From contig NC_061771.1 in the NCBI RefSeq assembly GCF_022458985.1, positions 21,525,501 to 21,589,500 of the forward strand: a stretch of DNA of 64,000 bases, written 5' to 3'. This DNA comes from Mugil cephalus (lineage: Eukaryota > Chordata > Actinopteri > Mugiliformes > Mugilidae). The notes beneath the pieces were generated by a model that was not told the DNA's origin, made no database searches, and was given only the letters and a program-made list of their open reading frames with translations. This document shows, piece by piece, positions 1 through 30,204 of the stretch (positions are counted from its first letter, which is position 1; every line of letters begins with the position of its first letter). The position numbers and the translations under genes were made by a program.

Positions 1-531
1 TCAAAGCAGATCATCGTTTTCATTTTACTTCTAAAAGAAACCGTTTTGCGTTTCAGCACTGAGATGTGAAACATGTTTGATTCGAGTTTGGGTCAAAATA
101 TTTTGGCTCATGTGCCTGTGCCTGATGTGTTGCTATAGTGTTTAAAGTCTATACTGTCTGTGTCTATGGAATTAACCTTAGATTGTTTTAGGGTTGGGTT
201 AGAATTAAGGTATAAATAGGTTTTGTTTTTCATAATTCAGTGCATTGTTGTCTTGATGAATCTGGGGAGATCCTTTTTTACAAAATGATATCCTGCTGTG
301 AATTATGAAATGAAATTGTATTTTAAATGATTTGCAAAATAATAATAACAATAATAAACAGGAAAAGGAGCACTGCTCGTTAACAGTGTTTAACAGTATT
401 GGAAAGGATAAATTACAACAATCCAGTTAGTTTTAAGACGCAAAACAATAAGTAGTGGTTTGTGGCCAATGCCACTACTTCTCAACTTCCTCTGTGTTAT
501 TATTTTGTCATTAGGAGGCAAAGATGCTCAC
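1..531. other. vav1 intron sequence, no exon seen
   Basis: AT-rich sequence downstream (in minus-strand sense) of the last visible vav1 exon. I looked for the acidic EDLYDCVED-type exon that should follow and did not find it here. Confidence 0.6.
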
Positions 532-3500
532 TCTATCTGGTCGGACAGGCCGCTGTAGATCTCGTCATCAGGAATGGATCCTTCCAAAGGAAAAGGTCTG
601 GAGGAGAGAAAGAGTCAGTCAGTGGGAGTAATCTCTGCAGACTGAAGTCTTCTTACTGCTAATATTTTATACCTGTGATGTAGAAGATTTTACTTTTTAA
701 TGAACTGTGCAAAGGAATCCGACCAGAAAATCATGAACAACGTATCTGGTGTTGCAAATATAGAGATTAAATGCCAGCAAAATTGACTTCATGCTCTACT
801 CGACTTAAATCCTAAGTCTTTAGACGTCTTGGCAACAAGGATGAGCTTTTACGTGGCTCTCTAACTTTTGTAATAAAGTGAAACGCAAACCTCTGCTCCA
901 CACCACCACTTCTACTTTCAGAAACCTCTATCGAATCCTCATGTTTCAATCACATGTCTAGTGTCTCTTCAGCTCTCTTGGCATTAAATTTCACTTTCAG
1001 AGACGTGTCAGATTCTTTACTAAAGGATAAATTTCTTCAGATTAGGATTCAGGAAATCCTGAAACTTACTGAACCCTTTACGTGCGCGGGCACGGCAATC
1101 TCATTGCCCCCACAAAGAATTGGTGGGACGCATTTTAAATTTCACACTAGTTCCTCGAGGCTGAATAACGTCCACATTCATACGGACGAGCTTCACCTAG
1201 CAAAGGGGGCGTGGCTTTATGTGCGCGTGATCGTTATTAAACCATCGAACCGTCTCTTCCTCCAAAGTCAGCGCCCTCTTTCACGCTGTCACCGGAGTAG
1301 GGGCAGCAGAGCTTCACACAAATCAGCAGTCACATTCAAAATACCAGCGCCCAGCGTCGCTATTTAGTGATTATAATCAGCATTCAAACATTTAATGAAA
1401 GGATTGCAGCAGAATCTACTTACTGAAGGCCTTTGTGTATAGCGATGGATGAATGAGACAGGATGGACAGCGTGTCTATGACCTGTAACACAAAGAATTA
1501 GATCGTACAGTTTATGAATCTTGTGCGAGAAATAGAAATGGTGGTTGAGAAGCTGTAAGAGCCGTTTCACACTCCTTTGATCGGGTTTTTGCTCTCGTCC
1601 TGTTTCACAGCTCGAATAAGAAGTTGCAATATCATGGTGATGAGTGACAAAGATTTCATGATAGATGTGATCAGGAACAAGATCAAACAGTGCAAAGTCC
1701 AAAATAAAAAGACTGCTCCTGAAGGCAACGTGCACCAGTGAGATGATACTTCTTCTGCATTAAAACTGTTTCAGATGTTTCAAATGTGCTTTAATGTAAC
1801 TCAGTGTCGTCACACGTGTTGAGTTCTCATTAACTTGACTGCTTTCCAGTGTCCTGTTCTAAAACAAGTCGTGGTCTACCTGAAACTATTTCTATGAGTT
1901 GCCTCTCAGCCACCAAACTGTGGTTCACATATGAAAAAAGGCTTGGTGGTAATATAAAAATGCCCAGGTGGAGCTCATTTCTCTGTACTGCTCTTAGCAC
2001 TGCTAAATGTTTTCAGTATGATGTCTGCTTTCATCCGAGACACAAGAAGGAGCGCAGAAGTAACAAGAAGTGAAAGTCTGTAGGAGAAGTTCTGAGAAAA
2101 AAAAAACAAAAAACAAAAAAACACTATTTAAATGAGCCAATTTGCATACCAGAGAATTTCTTTCAGGGAAACACACTTATTAGACATCTAGAAATAAATG
2201 AACTGGTTAAAGCCACTGCTGTAAGCCAAACAGAGGCCGTTTTTATGCTGAGCTAAGCTAACCGCGCAGCTGGCTGCAGCTCCACATTTAACAGAAAGAT
2301 ATGATGCTGACTGTCTCGTTTAAACCTCTTTCTGCCAGAAGAGTGAATCCATGAACTCGTTTCACTGACGCTGTATAAAACTCTACAAAGTCAAACTACA
2401 ACAAACAATTTACAGAACTACGTTATTATACTGCAGAACTTTCTTGTTGCAGTTTGATCCACTAATTTAAAACCAAAACACAGAAATGATCTCTACACAA
2501 AGTAGTTAAAACTCACTGACACTTTAATAAAGATATGTGTAACAATATATTCATTCATTCATTCATTCGTAACCGCTTGTTCTCTGGAGGGTCACATGTG
2601 TTTGGAGCTTATCCCAAGAAACCACTCACATTCACACCTAAGAGAAAGTTAGAATCACTAATTAACCTAATGAGCATGTGTGTAGACGGTGGGAGGAAAC
2701 CAAATGACGCTGAGAAAACCACCGCAGACACATTGAAAACCATGACTGAATAAATTTGGACGGCGGTATGATACTGCCGATGTGATATGGTCTGGCTCCA
2801 AGGTCACAAGGTGATGACGCTCATATCCCCGGGACAACAGCGTTGGTTTGGCCAATGCGAGGAAGCGGGGATACCCCGTCCATATTCATGCAGTCTATGG
2901 GGAGAACATGCAAACTCAGAAACACACCCAGAAAGGTCCCAGGCGGCCAGTCAATTCAAACCCAGGACGCTCTCGGTGGGAGGTATCAGTGCTAACCAGC
3001 ACAGCGCTGTGCTGCCTATAATAATATATTGCCATAAATTATATTCCTGTGATACATCTCATCTTCTGTTGTCCTCTAGAGAGTCGTGGGGGCGCTGGAG
3101 TTTGTCCCAGCTGTCATTGGGTGAGAGGTGAGGTACACCCCGGACAGGTCTCCAGTCTATTACAGGGCCAACACTTATAGACACACATAGACACTAACAC
3201 CTACGGCCGATTTAGAATCACCAGTGAACCTAGAGAGCGCGTCTTTGGATGGTCGTCCGGAGCACCCGTGCAGACACAGGGAGAACATGCAAAGTTCTTG
3301 TGGTACAACTTCTACACTTTTACTCTAGATATTTAAACTAAACTCGTGTGCTCACGGCATTCTCTTCGTTCTGCATGACCGACTGGAAGCAGCAAAGTGA
3401 AACGAGAAGCGCCAGTGACAGTAAGGCACTGCAAATCTAATAAAAAAAGAACAAATACTGTAAAAAGACCCCACAGCCCCGGCTCCACCTGCCGCTGACT

Positions 3501-5527
3501 CATTTCGCTTTACAAGAGGCGGCTTCCTCTTACCCTGCACATGAAAATCAAACAAATGCTGATTTTGACCACCCCTCCCCCAACCAACACACTTCGGTTC
3601 ACATTAAATTGCTGCCCCGAGCAGAAAGTGAAACAGAACTGCGAAATACCGAAATCGTGCATTCACTCAGCTGCAGCTGAAGTATAAAATCACCAAGCTA
3701 CTTCCTGTTAGGGCTTTGTGGGTGTCTGCAAGCTGCAATAAGAAGTCAGGACTGTTTGTGCGTCTGCCGTAATGACTGTGGTGTGAGTGCACAATGTGTT
3801 TCTCTTGTTGCAGGTCATAATGGTTCATGATAACGAAACTCTGAGGGCCGGGTTTATTATTCATCTCGCAACCATCGGGTAGAAATCAAATCAATCCTAA
3901 ATTCATTCATGCAGCATGACATCCAGCCTAAATATGCAGATAAAAATTAACAACCATCAGCAAAAAGAAAACTGTGTACTGCAGCAAATACAGTGTCTGC
4001 GTGTATGTGTGTATATATATATATAAGTTCTCAAAAGTCCTCAACTAGAGACCCACTGAGAACCTTGAAAAGCTAATTCTGTTTTAAAGACGGTGGCCAC
4101 ACCACTTCTTAATGAAGTCAAAAATAAAAACTAGTCATGACATGTTTTGTTACAGAGCGACAGACAGATGTGGTGGTGGGTGATACCTTTCCAAAGTCTC
4201 GCACGTCAAAGAGGTCAAACGCTTCAAACAGCTCGTTCTTTTTCAGATGAAACTTGTCCTGACAAGAGCACAGGAACGTCCTGATGTTCTTCAGGCACAG
4301 GAACTAAAAAATGAAGAGAAACAAAAACAACATCAGGTTCAGTTTAGTTTTTTATCTGTCCGATCGCACATTTGCCCCAAGGGCAATCTCCACAGCGGAC
4401 AGCACACTCTGTCCTTTGTTGAACAAACGAATCCATCCCTCTATTGTCAATACATGTCAGCGTGTAACAAAATTCACCCTTTGTTTCTGTTACGATCAGA
4501 CCTGCAAACACCCATATACATATATACAGTATATGGAGAGAGGCTCATTACTGTTATAACGAAAAAACTACTGGACTATTAATTAATGAACAGATAATTC
4601 ACTGACAACAATGCTGACAATACACTAATCTGTCAGCCGCTTTGTCACCACAGCCTTTAAACTAAACCTCTGAAACACAAACTTTGTGTTTGCCCTCATT
4701 GTGTGTGCTACTTTACACCTAAACTTGAATAGTTGTGCGTTGCTGATTGATAAGTTGTGCATGATTACGGATCCAAAAGTGTTGAAAACCTCCCTGTCTT
4801 TATTTAAATGATAATTTTACCAATGTGTATCCAAATGGAGAATTAAATCTACAGCTTAAACAAAAAGACGTAAAAGGACGGTGAGAAAAAACAAAACATA
4901 AAAGCCATAAGGCTAGTTTCAAAAAGTACCATAAGGGTATTATTAAAGATCGTACATGTAGGCACGGCTGAGAGATAATGAGATGCTAATTTTTCTCACG
5001 CCTGTATATTAGATCCCATGTGCACGAAAATACTTTTTTTTTCGACGTATTAGTATTGACAGTAAACGCTAATCGTCTTGCACAGACCGCATGGACACCA
5101 AAAGCGATGAACTGAAATAAAGAAATGTCTCGATGCTAAGTGAAGCAGTTTGATGCGAGCAGTTTTACAGCTAAAATATAACTGCAAGAGAAACCACACA
5201 GAGCACGTTGAGACTGACATGGTGGTCAGACATGAGCCGCTGTACGCAGCTTCCTGAGCCAGCTGCTCGCTCTCTCTCTCTCTCTCTCTCTGTCTCTCTG
5301 CCTCTGTCGGTCTGATTGTTGGAGGGAAATGCGGAACTCTAATTTGAAAAAGGGGAAATGTTAACTTCTGACTGATACTGCTGCTGCTGCATACATCACA
5401 GCACTATGTCAGGCGTTCGTATTAACACAGAGTCATAAAACCGTCCTGGCAGCAGTGTAGAAATCCCTAACTTAAGGGCAGAGGGAAGATCCTGAAGTTG
5501 TGTAATGCGAATTAACTGGTGTGTGTG

Positions 5528-5585
<58 letters not shown>

Positions 5586-6862
5586 ACATCAGAGTGGACT
5601 CCGTCTTCTGTTAATCACCGGATGTTTCTTAACCAGTCTCGACCTCATAGGATTTCCCAGAGTTTCACGTGCACATGTCAAAGCGCGTGAAACTCCTGCA
5701 CACACACACACACACACACAAACACACACACTCACACACGAGTGGTAAAGTCCTATCAGATATGACACAAGGTCTTCCCTTGTTTAGGCCGAACACCTGA
5801 CGGCCAGTCTCGTTCTTCATCACGGTCCCTCGCTGCGCCTGGACACGTCTTTATCTCATTATTTTTGCTCTACTTAATCCTGTGTGCCCCCCCCCCCCCC
5901 CGCCTCACCTCGGAGACGGTTCCTCGCTTTCGTGTTTTTTAGTTAGCGCGCCATCTTTAAGAGTTAGATGAGAAAATGAATACCACTCTCACTGACTTAC
6001 TTCAGCGCAGTGAACGTGTGGGAGCTAGTTATCACACTTAGTTTAGCGCAAAGTGTGAGAACTGGCAAAAAAAATAAAAAATAAAAAAGCTGAACGAGTC
6101 GAATCTCACACGTTAACAGCGCGTCAACACTGTTTGTGTGATCTGCGTGATCCGGATAATCTGTTTTAGACTGGCAGTAAGCCATTTTTTTTCGTAAGCC
6201 ATTTTTTTCAAGGTTAGCTGTTTCCCCTGCCTGTTGCCTCCATGCTAAGCTAATTCGCTGTCAGCCGTGCTTTTATCTACAGCTCACGAACATGACATGA
6301 CTCTCGGCGAGAAGTCAATTTACCAGATGCAAACAAGTCTTCCCCAACTGGGAAGAGACATGATAGTACCTGGTACTACCCATTGTGTTTTTCTTTGGAT
6401 CTCTTTATATACTCCCGGATGTGGACAGATTAAGATTACAGCATTTGCCTATCAGTAAACATCTGGGCTGATGCAGTGATGCATCCTGGTCGCTATGGAA
6501 ATGGCCTATGGAAATGGAGTGGGGAAAGGTGTGCGTGGTGTGTCCTACCTGGGACATCTGTGGGCGCAGGTTGATCTCCCTCAGGTTGACAGCCTGAGGC
6601 AGCAGGTTGTTGAGCAACTGGCAGAGCAGCACACCATCTCTGAGGGCCTGGGCCAGGTCGCACACCTGGAAACAGCACGCACGGCAAATTAGACGGAGCA
6701 GCCCGGGGCACGGTGGGTGCCCATTGTGTAGGCGTTTGGGCTACGGGTTAAACGTGTGTGGCTCAGCTGATTCACCTGTGCCCCCTCCCATGTGACCCGG
6801 TGGTTCTCAGGAAGAACCCTGCAATCGATCAGCCAGCTCGCACACTGCCGCCACAACTCCAT
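532..6862 (-). CDS. vav1: vav1, N-terminal part (Rho/Rac guanine nucleotide exchange factor), 5 coding exons, continues past the left edge
   Basis: Coding exons in transcript order are 6862-6776, 6665-6549, 4303-4187, 1482-1424 and 597-532. They have GT-AG borders and matching phases and give 148 residues. The start MELWRQC and the stretch [20 protein letters not shown] are diagnostic of the Vav calponin-homology (CH) domain. [10 protein letters not shown] and [11 protein letters not shown] complete that domain. [10 protein letters not shown] opens the acidic region and carries the counterpart of human regulatory Tyr142, here residue 141. MELW, NNLLP and NLRE fit VAV1 better than VAV2 or VAV3. 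Known for the family: VAV1 activates Rac/Rho in blood cells after tyrosine phosphorylation, and the CH and acidic regions hold the catalytic core shut. The DH, PH, C1, SH2 and SH3 exons must lie left of position 1. An extra 110-base intron cuts the CH domain after residue 29. The gene is divergent from sh2d3a. Confidence 0.93.
2541..3330. repeat. Teleost dispersed repeat, two partial copies, in vav1 intron
   Basis: This begins with (ATTC)n and then CGCTTGTTCTCTGGAGGGTC, and contains phrases such as GGGAGAACATGCAAACTC, ACCTAATGAGCATGTGTG and GGACAGGTCTCCAGTC. These are hallmarks of a very common fish repeat. A second partial copy starts near 3070. Related fragments occur at 27541-27640, 50245-50370 and 58441-58855. 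No coding capacity is visible. The family name is not assigned. Confidence 0.7.
5519..5738. repeat. GT/CA microsatellites in vav1 intron
   Basis: An almost pure (GT)n tract at about 5519-5582 is followed by a (CA)n tract at about 5699-5738. Both lie in the 2.2-kb intron between vav1 coding exons 2 and 3. They are probably polymorphic in length. Confidence 0.95.
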
Positions 6863-7395
6863 CTTTGTTTTCTGACAGATTAAGGGCTAAGGGTGTGCAC
6901 TCCAGTCACAGCTGGAGCTGTCCTTTCACAATCTGTGACACAGAACAAATCTCTGAGTATTATTCAGTCAATACAAGGTCAGATTTGTGGCAGATGAACT
7001 GGCCCACAGCGAACACTGAGACGACACTCTCACTCCCTCCCTTCAGTCAAACACTGAAGCAGCCTTTTCGGAGGACAATAAGACACAGCCGTATCATAAA
7101 ACTCGCTTTGTTTGATTTTTGTTTTTTGAAAAAATGCACAGAATCACAACCAGCTCCTACCTCCTCTAGATTCTCCTGGCAGGTTTATGCGTTCTCTCTC
7201 GACTTTCACCTCCTCGTCTTGCTTTCATTATCTCATATTCAGACTTCGGCGCCCTTGTTCTGCCTTTCTTCCGTAGTGGGTGTTCTGCAGAGTTGCACTG
7301 TGTCGAAGTCTTTTAACTTCATCCCGCAACTTCCTTTTTCCTCTGACGCACCCTCATGCACACACACACACACGCAAAGATGCACACACACAAAG

Positions 7396-7426
<31 letters not shown>

Positions 7427-10037
7427 CGCCGCTGCTGCTATGAGTGGCACAAGCTGATAAAAAGAGTGTGACCTGTGTATGTGAAATGCCGTAGAAGACA
7501 TCAGAGAGAAGTCTGCATGAGCAACAGTACTTGTGGGTTTTGCATTAATGCGCATAATTAAGACATGTGATGGTAATTCGGCTTGCCATGGCTAAGTGCG
7601 AAATGTAGAAGTTTGTGCGTCTGATAGATGCACAGATGATTAAAACGGGTTGAATTCAAATGTTATACGGTTGAACGGCTCATATTTAATCTGTGATGTC
7701 TGTCACAAAATGAATTTAAAAAAAAAAAATGAATAAAAAAAAAAATAAAAAGAATAAAAAATACCTAGAGCTGTACCATGAATAATGTAACCACCTGACA
7801 CCACCTGCTTATGCTCATTCGGATGTAAAGTCTCAAAAATATAAGTAACACCTCTAACTGCACCTCTAACTATTAATGGTGCGCCTTATCACAACTTAAA
7901 ATTGGCAGTCCTTATCTGAATGTCGTACGGACGTTGCAGTTTTCACATGTGAAGCGTTGAAAATGCTGCATTGTTTGAAATTATAAACATATAGTGTTCA
8001 TACTTTTTCATTTCCATTTTGGGCTAATTTCACAGAATCAGACCGTTTATCCAGCCACATAAAGAAACACAGCCCTCGGCACAGTCGATCAGAAAGAGGC
8101 TGCATTTGTGGTGCATAAAGAATAAAAAAAATTAAAAAAAACTTCTCTCCGGCAACAATGTTTCAGATACTCTGAAGAATTAAATGAATATTTATGTGTC
8201 TGCCCAATTTCTTCAATTTAAACCCACAACAATTAAAATTCCACTGTTTTTTTGTACTGAGGTAACAGGAAGTGTTTCACAATACGTGTGTAAAAAACTC
8301 CTTGCACATCCGCATGTTTGTATGTTTGTAGTTTAGACGAACAAATGTTGTTGTGAGGAGAACGGTGGACTATGTGGCCAAAAAGTAAATTATGAGGCTG
8401 CAATTTTCCACGAGCCTGTTCAACTTCCCTCACTCAACGAAAGTGTTTCAGAAAACTGAACTGATTAAGCCACAGCTAAGACCTAATACAGAAATTAAAT
8501 TGTTTGCGATTTATGCAGTGATGGAAGAAGAGTAACAACAACATCTGAGGTGACTTTGTTTACAACAACAAAAAAAAAAACTTCAAACTTCAAAAAAAAT
8601 CCAACTCCACTTCTTTCCATGTTCTTTCTTCTTTCCATATTTACATCGTCTCTCTTCCTGCAACAAACTGGGTGGCTGGGCGATAGCCTACAAACATAAA
8701 TCACAGGAGACAGCAGAGATGGTGTGATTCAGGGAGGACATTGGGTTGGATCTCACAAAGACTTTTTTTTTTTTCGTGCACTGGATGTTCCAGATATTTT
8801 TTACTGGACATCCTCTGATATAGACATTTTCCCTACATTTAAAGTAGCATAGAAGCAATCAGTGACATAAAGGAAGTGTGTATAACATTTATGCAGGCAA
8901 GCTGCAGGTGAATTTTTCTCAAATGGGATCCTTTCACATTAAAAACATCTTCCTTTATTTTGACTTTTTATTTCCTCGCATAGATTGTCATTCTTGACGA
9001 TGTGGGTCCTACAGATTATCAATGTTGTGGATCATTTCTTAAAGAATTGTCTTGTATTGTTCATCCATGAAGTTGTGGGACGTGAGACGAAGCAAACTTG
9101 AGAAAAAAAAACATTAAAAACTGAAGAAAAAGAAGCTGAAATAACGTGATCTCCAGTATCAAAAATATTTCAGTGCAAAAATCCTGCATTGCTGATGAGT
9201 CAAAAGTCAAAGCCCTCCACAGCATCACACTCCTCCCTCATGAATGTTCACACAGACCCACACACTATGCAACTCATCACAGTTTGACTCATCAGTCTGT
9301 AGCACTTTATTTCAACACTAGGTGTCACTCTTGGACACATCAGAATTTTTCCTGTAGACACTGTATCCTAACACAGATTGCACACAGACTCACCAGGTGC
9401 ACGCATACCTATCTCTAAGTTGACATGCTGACAGCTGCCTAATATTTGACTACTCTGTCTTGGTTTTCTGAACTCACCCCTCCGTCTTTGATGGCATGTC
9501 TCTACCTGTGCTCCCCACCCCCTGAGAGCTCATGCTAATTCCCGCCCTGTGATTTGTTGTTTTGTGTAAGGAACTGCGAGCCCACTACGCACTCTGATTG
9601 GCTTTCTGAGCGACCCTGCAGGTTTGAGGGGGAACGCGCTGCCACTGTTACCACAAAGAGAAGGTGAGAATGCAGACTTGATGACAGAGGTAACTTGCAG
9701 GAAAGCAGCTGCAAAGGTGGAAGGAAACCAGAGTGGAAGAAAAGGGGAAGAATGAAATAGGGATATTTAAAGGAGAGACAGAGGGAAGGAAAAGCCCAGA
9801 GTGCCACCGTGGACCCTGTAAACAAGTAGGTGTTACATACTCTAGCTGCTGCAAGTCAAACGAAACCAGACGCATTGCTTGTGTGTCTGGTTCCTCTCTG
9901 AAGTTAGTGGTGTCAGACTGAACCTTCATTTGCGCTTTCTCATAAACTCTCATGCACAACAACATGTACAAGCCTGTGTGTGTTAGAATATGTGCTGGTA
10001 TGTAATCAGTATCTTTTCGCCCTTTTGCTGTTCAGAC
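6863..10037. other. Intergenic region between divergent vav1 and sh2d3a
   Basis: About 3.2 kb separate the two start codons, which face away from each other. The vav1 promoter and 5' untranslated region should lie just right of 6862, and those of sh2d3a left of 10036. A CTAG-free TTTAAAGG box near 9767 followed by a possible splice donor (AACAA/GTAGGT near 9825) could mark a non-coding first exon of sh2d3a, but this is weak. Otherwise I see A-rich tracts, a CTG repeat and no gene. Confidence 0.6.
7395..7440. repeat. Interrupted (CTG/GCT)n trinucleotide repeat
   Basis: About fifteen GCT-like units with GTT and GCC interruptions directly follow a short CA tract. It lies 0.5 kb upstream of the vav1 start codon. 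Nothing suggests it is translated. Confidence 0.9.
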
Positions 10038-28085
<18,048 letters not shown>

Positions 28086-28147
28086 GCCTCGGGGACGGTT
28101 TCGCTAAGTGGAAGGTGAAATCAGCGCTTTCTTCTTCACAAGAGGAA

Positions 28148-28502
28148 AATAAAAACATGAAAGAGGAATATTTTTTTATATGCCGTGCGCTCTGTTGATG
28201 AAAGAAGAGATCTCAGACGTGAGATCAAACAGACAGAGAGGGAAAAGAGGGAAAAGGGGTTTTTCCTCGCTGAGATTTGAGAGACTCTACGCTGAGCTTG
28301 TGAAATAAGAGAATTTTTACTGAAATGTGAATAGGCTACTGTGGTTCATTTTCCTTTTTTACAGATCAACCAAACCACTCATCGTATGTTTGACATAACA
28401 AAGGACCAAAATGGACATTATTAAGACTTTTCAGGTGCTATAATAAGGGACCATGCTGGAGACTGATTTTCACCTCAGTGTTTCTGGAAAAAAACTAATA
28501 AA
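28148..28502 (+). promoter_or_regulatory. sh2d3a: sh2d3a polyadenylation signals
   Basis: AATAAA occurs at 28148-28153, 63 bases after the stop, and again at 28497-28502. The second is followed by an A-rich stretch and T-rich sequence. Either could end the transcript. Confidence 0.6.
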
Positions 28503-30204
28503 TTGCGTTTTTATGTTAAAAAAAAAAACATCAGACAACTGTTTTTTTTTCTTTCTGCTTTATGATACATGTAAATACAGACATTTTCTTTAGAGAATGG
28601 ATCATACAATAATACACTTTACTAGTGCAGGACAGAGTGGTACAGAAAGAGATGAGTAAACCTTGGCTCAGTGAGATATACATATATATATATATTTAGA
28701 AAGAGAGATTTTAAAACAGATTTTAAAAGTGCTTGATCACACTTTACAGTGATCCAGTGACAAGGTGAATCTCAAAAACCCACTTCCTCCCTTTTCAAAT
28801 ATGTCACGGTGAGAATTTGTCTTTAGTTTTATTTGGCTGAACAAGGCATGTGGACTTCCAGGAAGGTTTAAAAGGAAAAAAAATAAATGCCCATTGTTTT
28901 TAAAAAAGCTTCCCAATAGGAGTAGTGAGATTTAGACGCCGTGGCGGCTCAAAACGCGAAACCGGCGCCGTGTAAAAACAGAATATGAGAAACCTAAAGA
29001 AGAAGAAGCAGCCGGCCGTCGGAACTGAAACGGCTCCAATGCAGCGTTAAGCCGCATCCGTGTAAATCTGGACATGGTGGCGACTCTCGCTCCTAAATGA
29101 GTGTTATAGGTTTTTCTTTGCATTGAACTTAAATGTGTTTCTGCTCTCCATTGTGCTTTTCCTTTTTCATTTTGACAAAGCCATGCCCAAGTAGAAATAT
29201 TACAATACATCAATGCATCACACGGATTTAAAGGACGGGTTTGCATCGTGTCTAGTCTCCCTTCACGGTCCTCACATGGCTGTAACGACACCGAAACTCG
29301 TTTTACATGCTGCAATTTATCCTTATCTTTATATAGAGTTCCCTTCTGAATGCCCATCGGAAAAACAAAGTCCTAAAGACTGGCAAGGAGTTCCTCTTTA
29401 CGTTCCTCTGCTGAGCCGTGGAGGACAGAGGAGGCTCAGGTTTATCGGAGACGCTGAGGCGTCACGTTAGTTTCAGGAGGCCTGTGATACATTTTTTTGC
29501 CCTCATCGCTCAGGCTTGGAATCAAATTAGCAAGGAATGAAAAGATAACACAGAGAAAACCTGTTTCACAAAATACAGACCTGCCCCCGTCCCCCCATCA
29601 CATCCACTACATAAATCATTGAGCCCTCTCCACAGAGTAGTGGTTTTCATCCAGTTAAAAGTCACAAAACATCATCACAATAATAAAAGTAAAAGTCACA
29701 GTATCCTGCCAGACGAGGGTCTATTTTGTTTTTTTTTTTGTTTTGAGCAGAGAGTGTGGCAAAAAGGAAAAAGTTCAGCAGGTTATTAGAATTGGCAGTG
29801 GGGAAAGTCAAGTGGGCGGATATACGTTGGTGAAAACAACAACAACAAAAAAAAAAAAGATGTAACTCGAGGCTACAATTAATGTTGAATACACAAGAGG
29901 AGTCGTCAACACTGTGACCAAGGCGTACATTCAAAAGGTTGTTTAGGTTTTAAAAAGAGCTTAAATCTATAAAGTTCAGACGGAGTTGCGTTTAGAGGCG
30001 GCGTCACCCGGCACAGCGAGCGCAGGCGCGCGGAGTGTAGGAGATGTAACAATCTGCCTCGACAACTCTATAATCGCTCGCTTTCATCTCGCCACACACA
30101 TCAGCGGCCGAGATAAAAGATGCAGAGAGCAGCTCCGATTATCCGCGGATGACTTTGTATTCACCTCCGGCTCTTAACTTCTACCACGAGCGCCGCGGCG
30201 GAAG
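28503..30204 (-). other. Tail-to-tail region, probable trip10 3' untranslated region
   Basis: On the minus strand the trip10 stop is followed by about 1.4 kb without a good frame, then AATAAA at 28833-28828 (CCAAATAAAACT), a candidate polyadenylation signal. The two convergent 3' ends would then be only about 330 bases apart. No other gene is seen. Confidence 0.5.

Noticed and set aside
954..1367. 137-codon open frame on the plus strand
   Set aside because: No family resemblance. It lies in vav1 intron 4 and has no splice or promoter context.
5505..5748. Cysteine/valine- and histidine/threonine-rich frames
   Set aside because: They are translations of GT/CA microsatellites; the same applies near 44.0-44.2 kb and 62.4-62.6 kb.
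6865..7443. 192-codon open frame upstream of vav1
   Set aside because: Low-complexity end from the CTG repeat and no recognisable domain. It is probably a chance frame in the promoter region.
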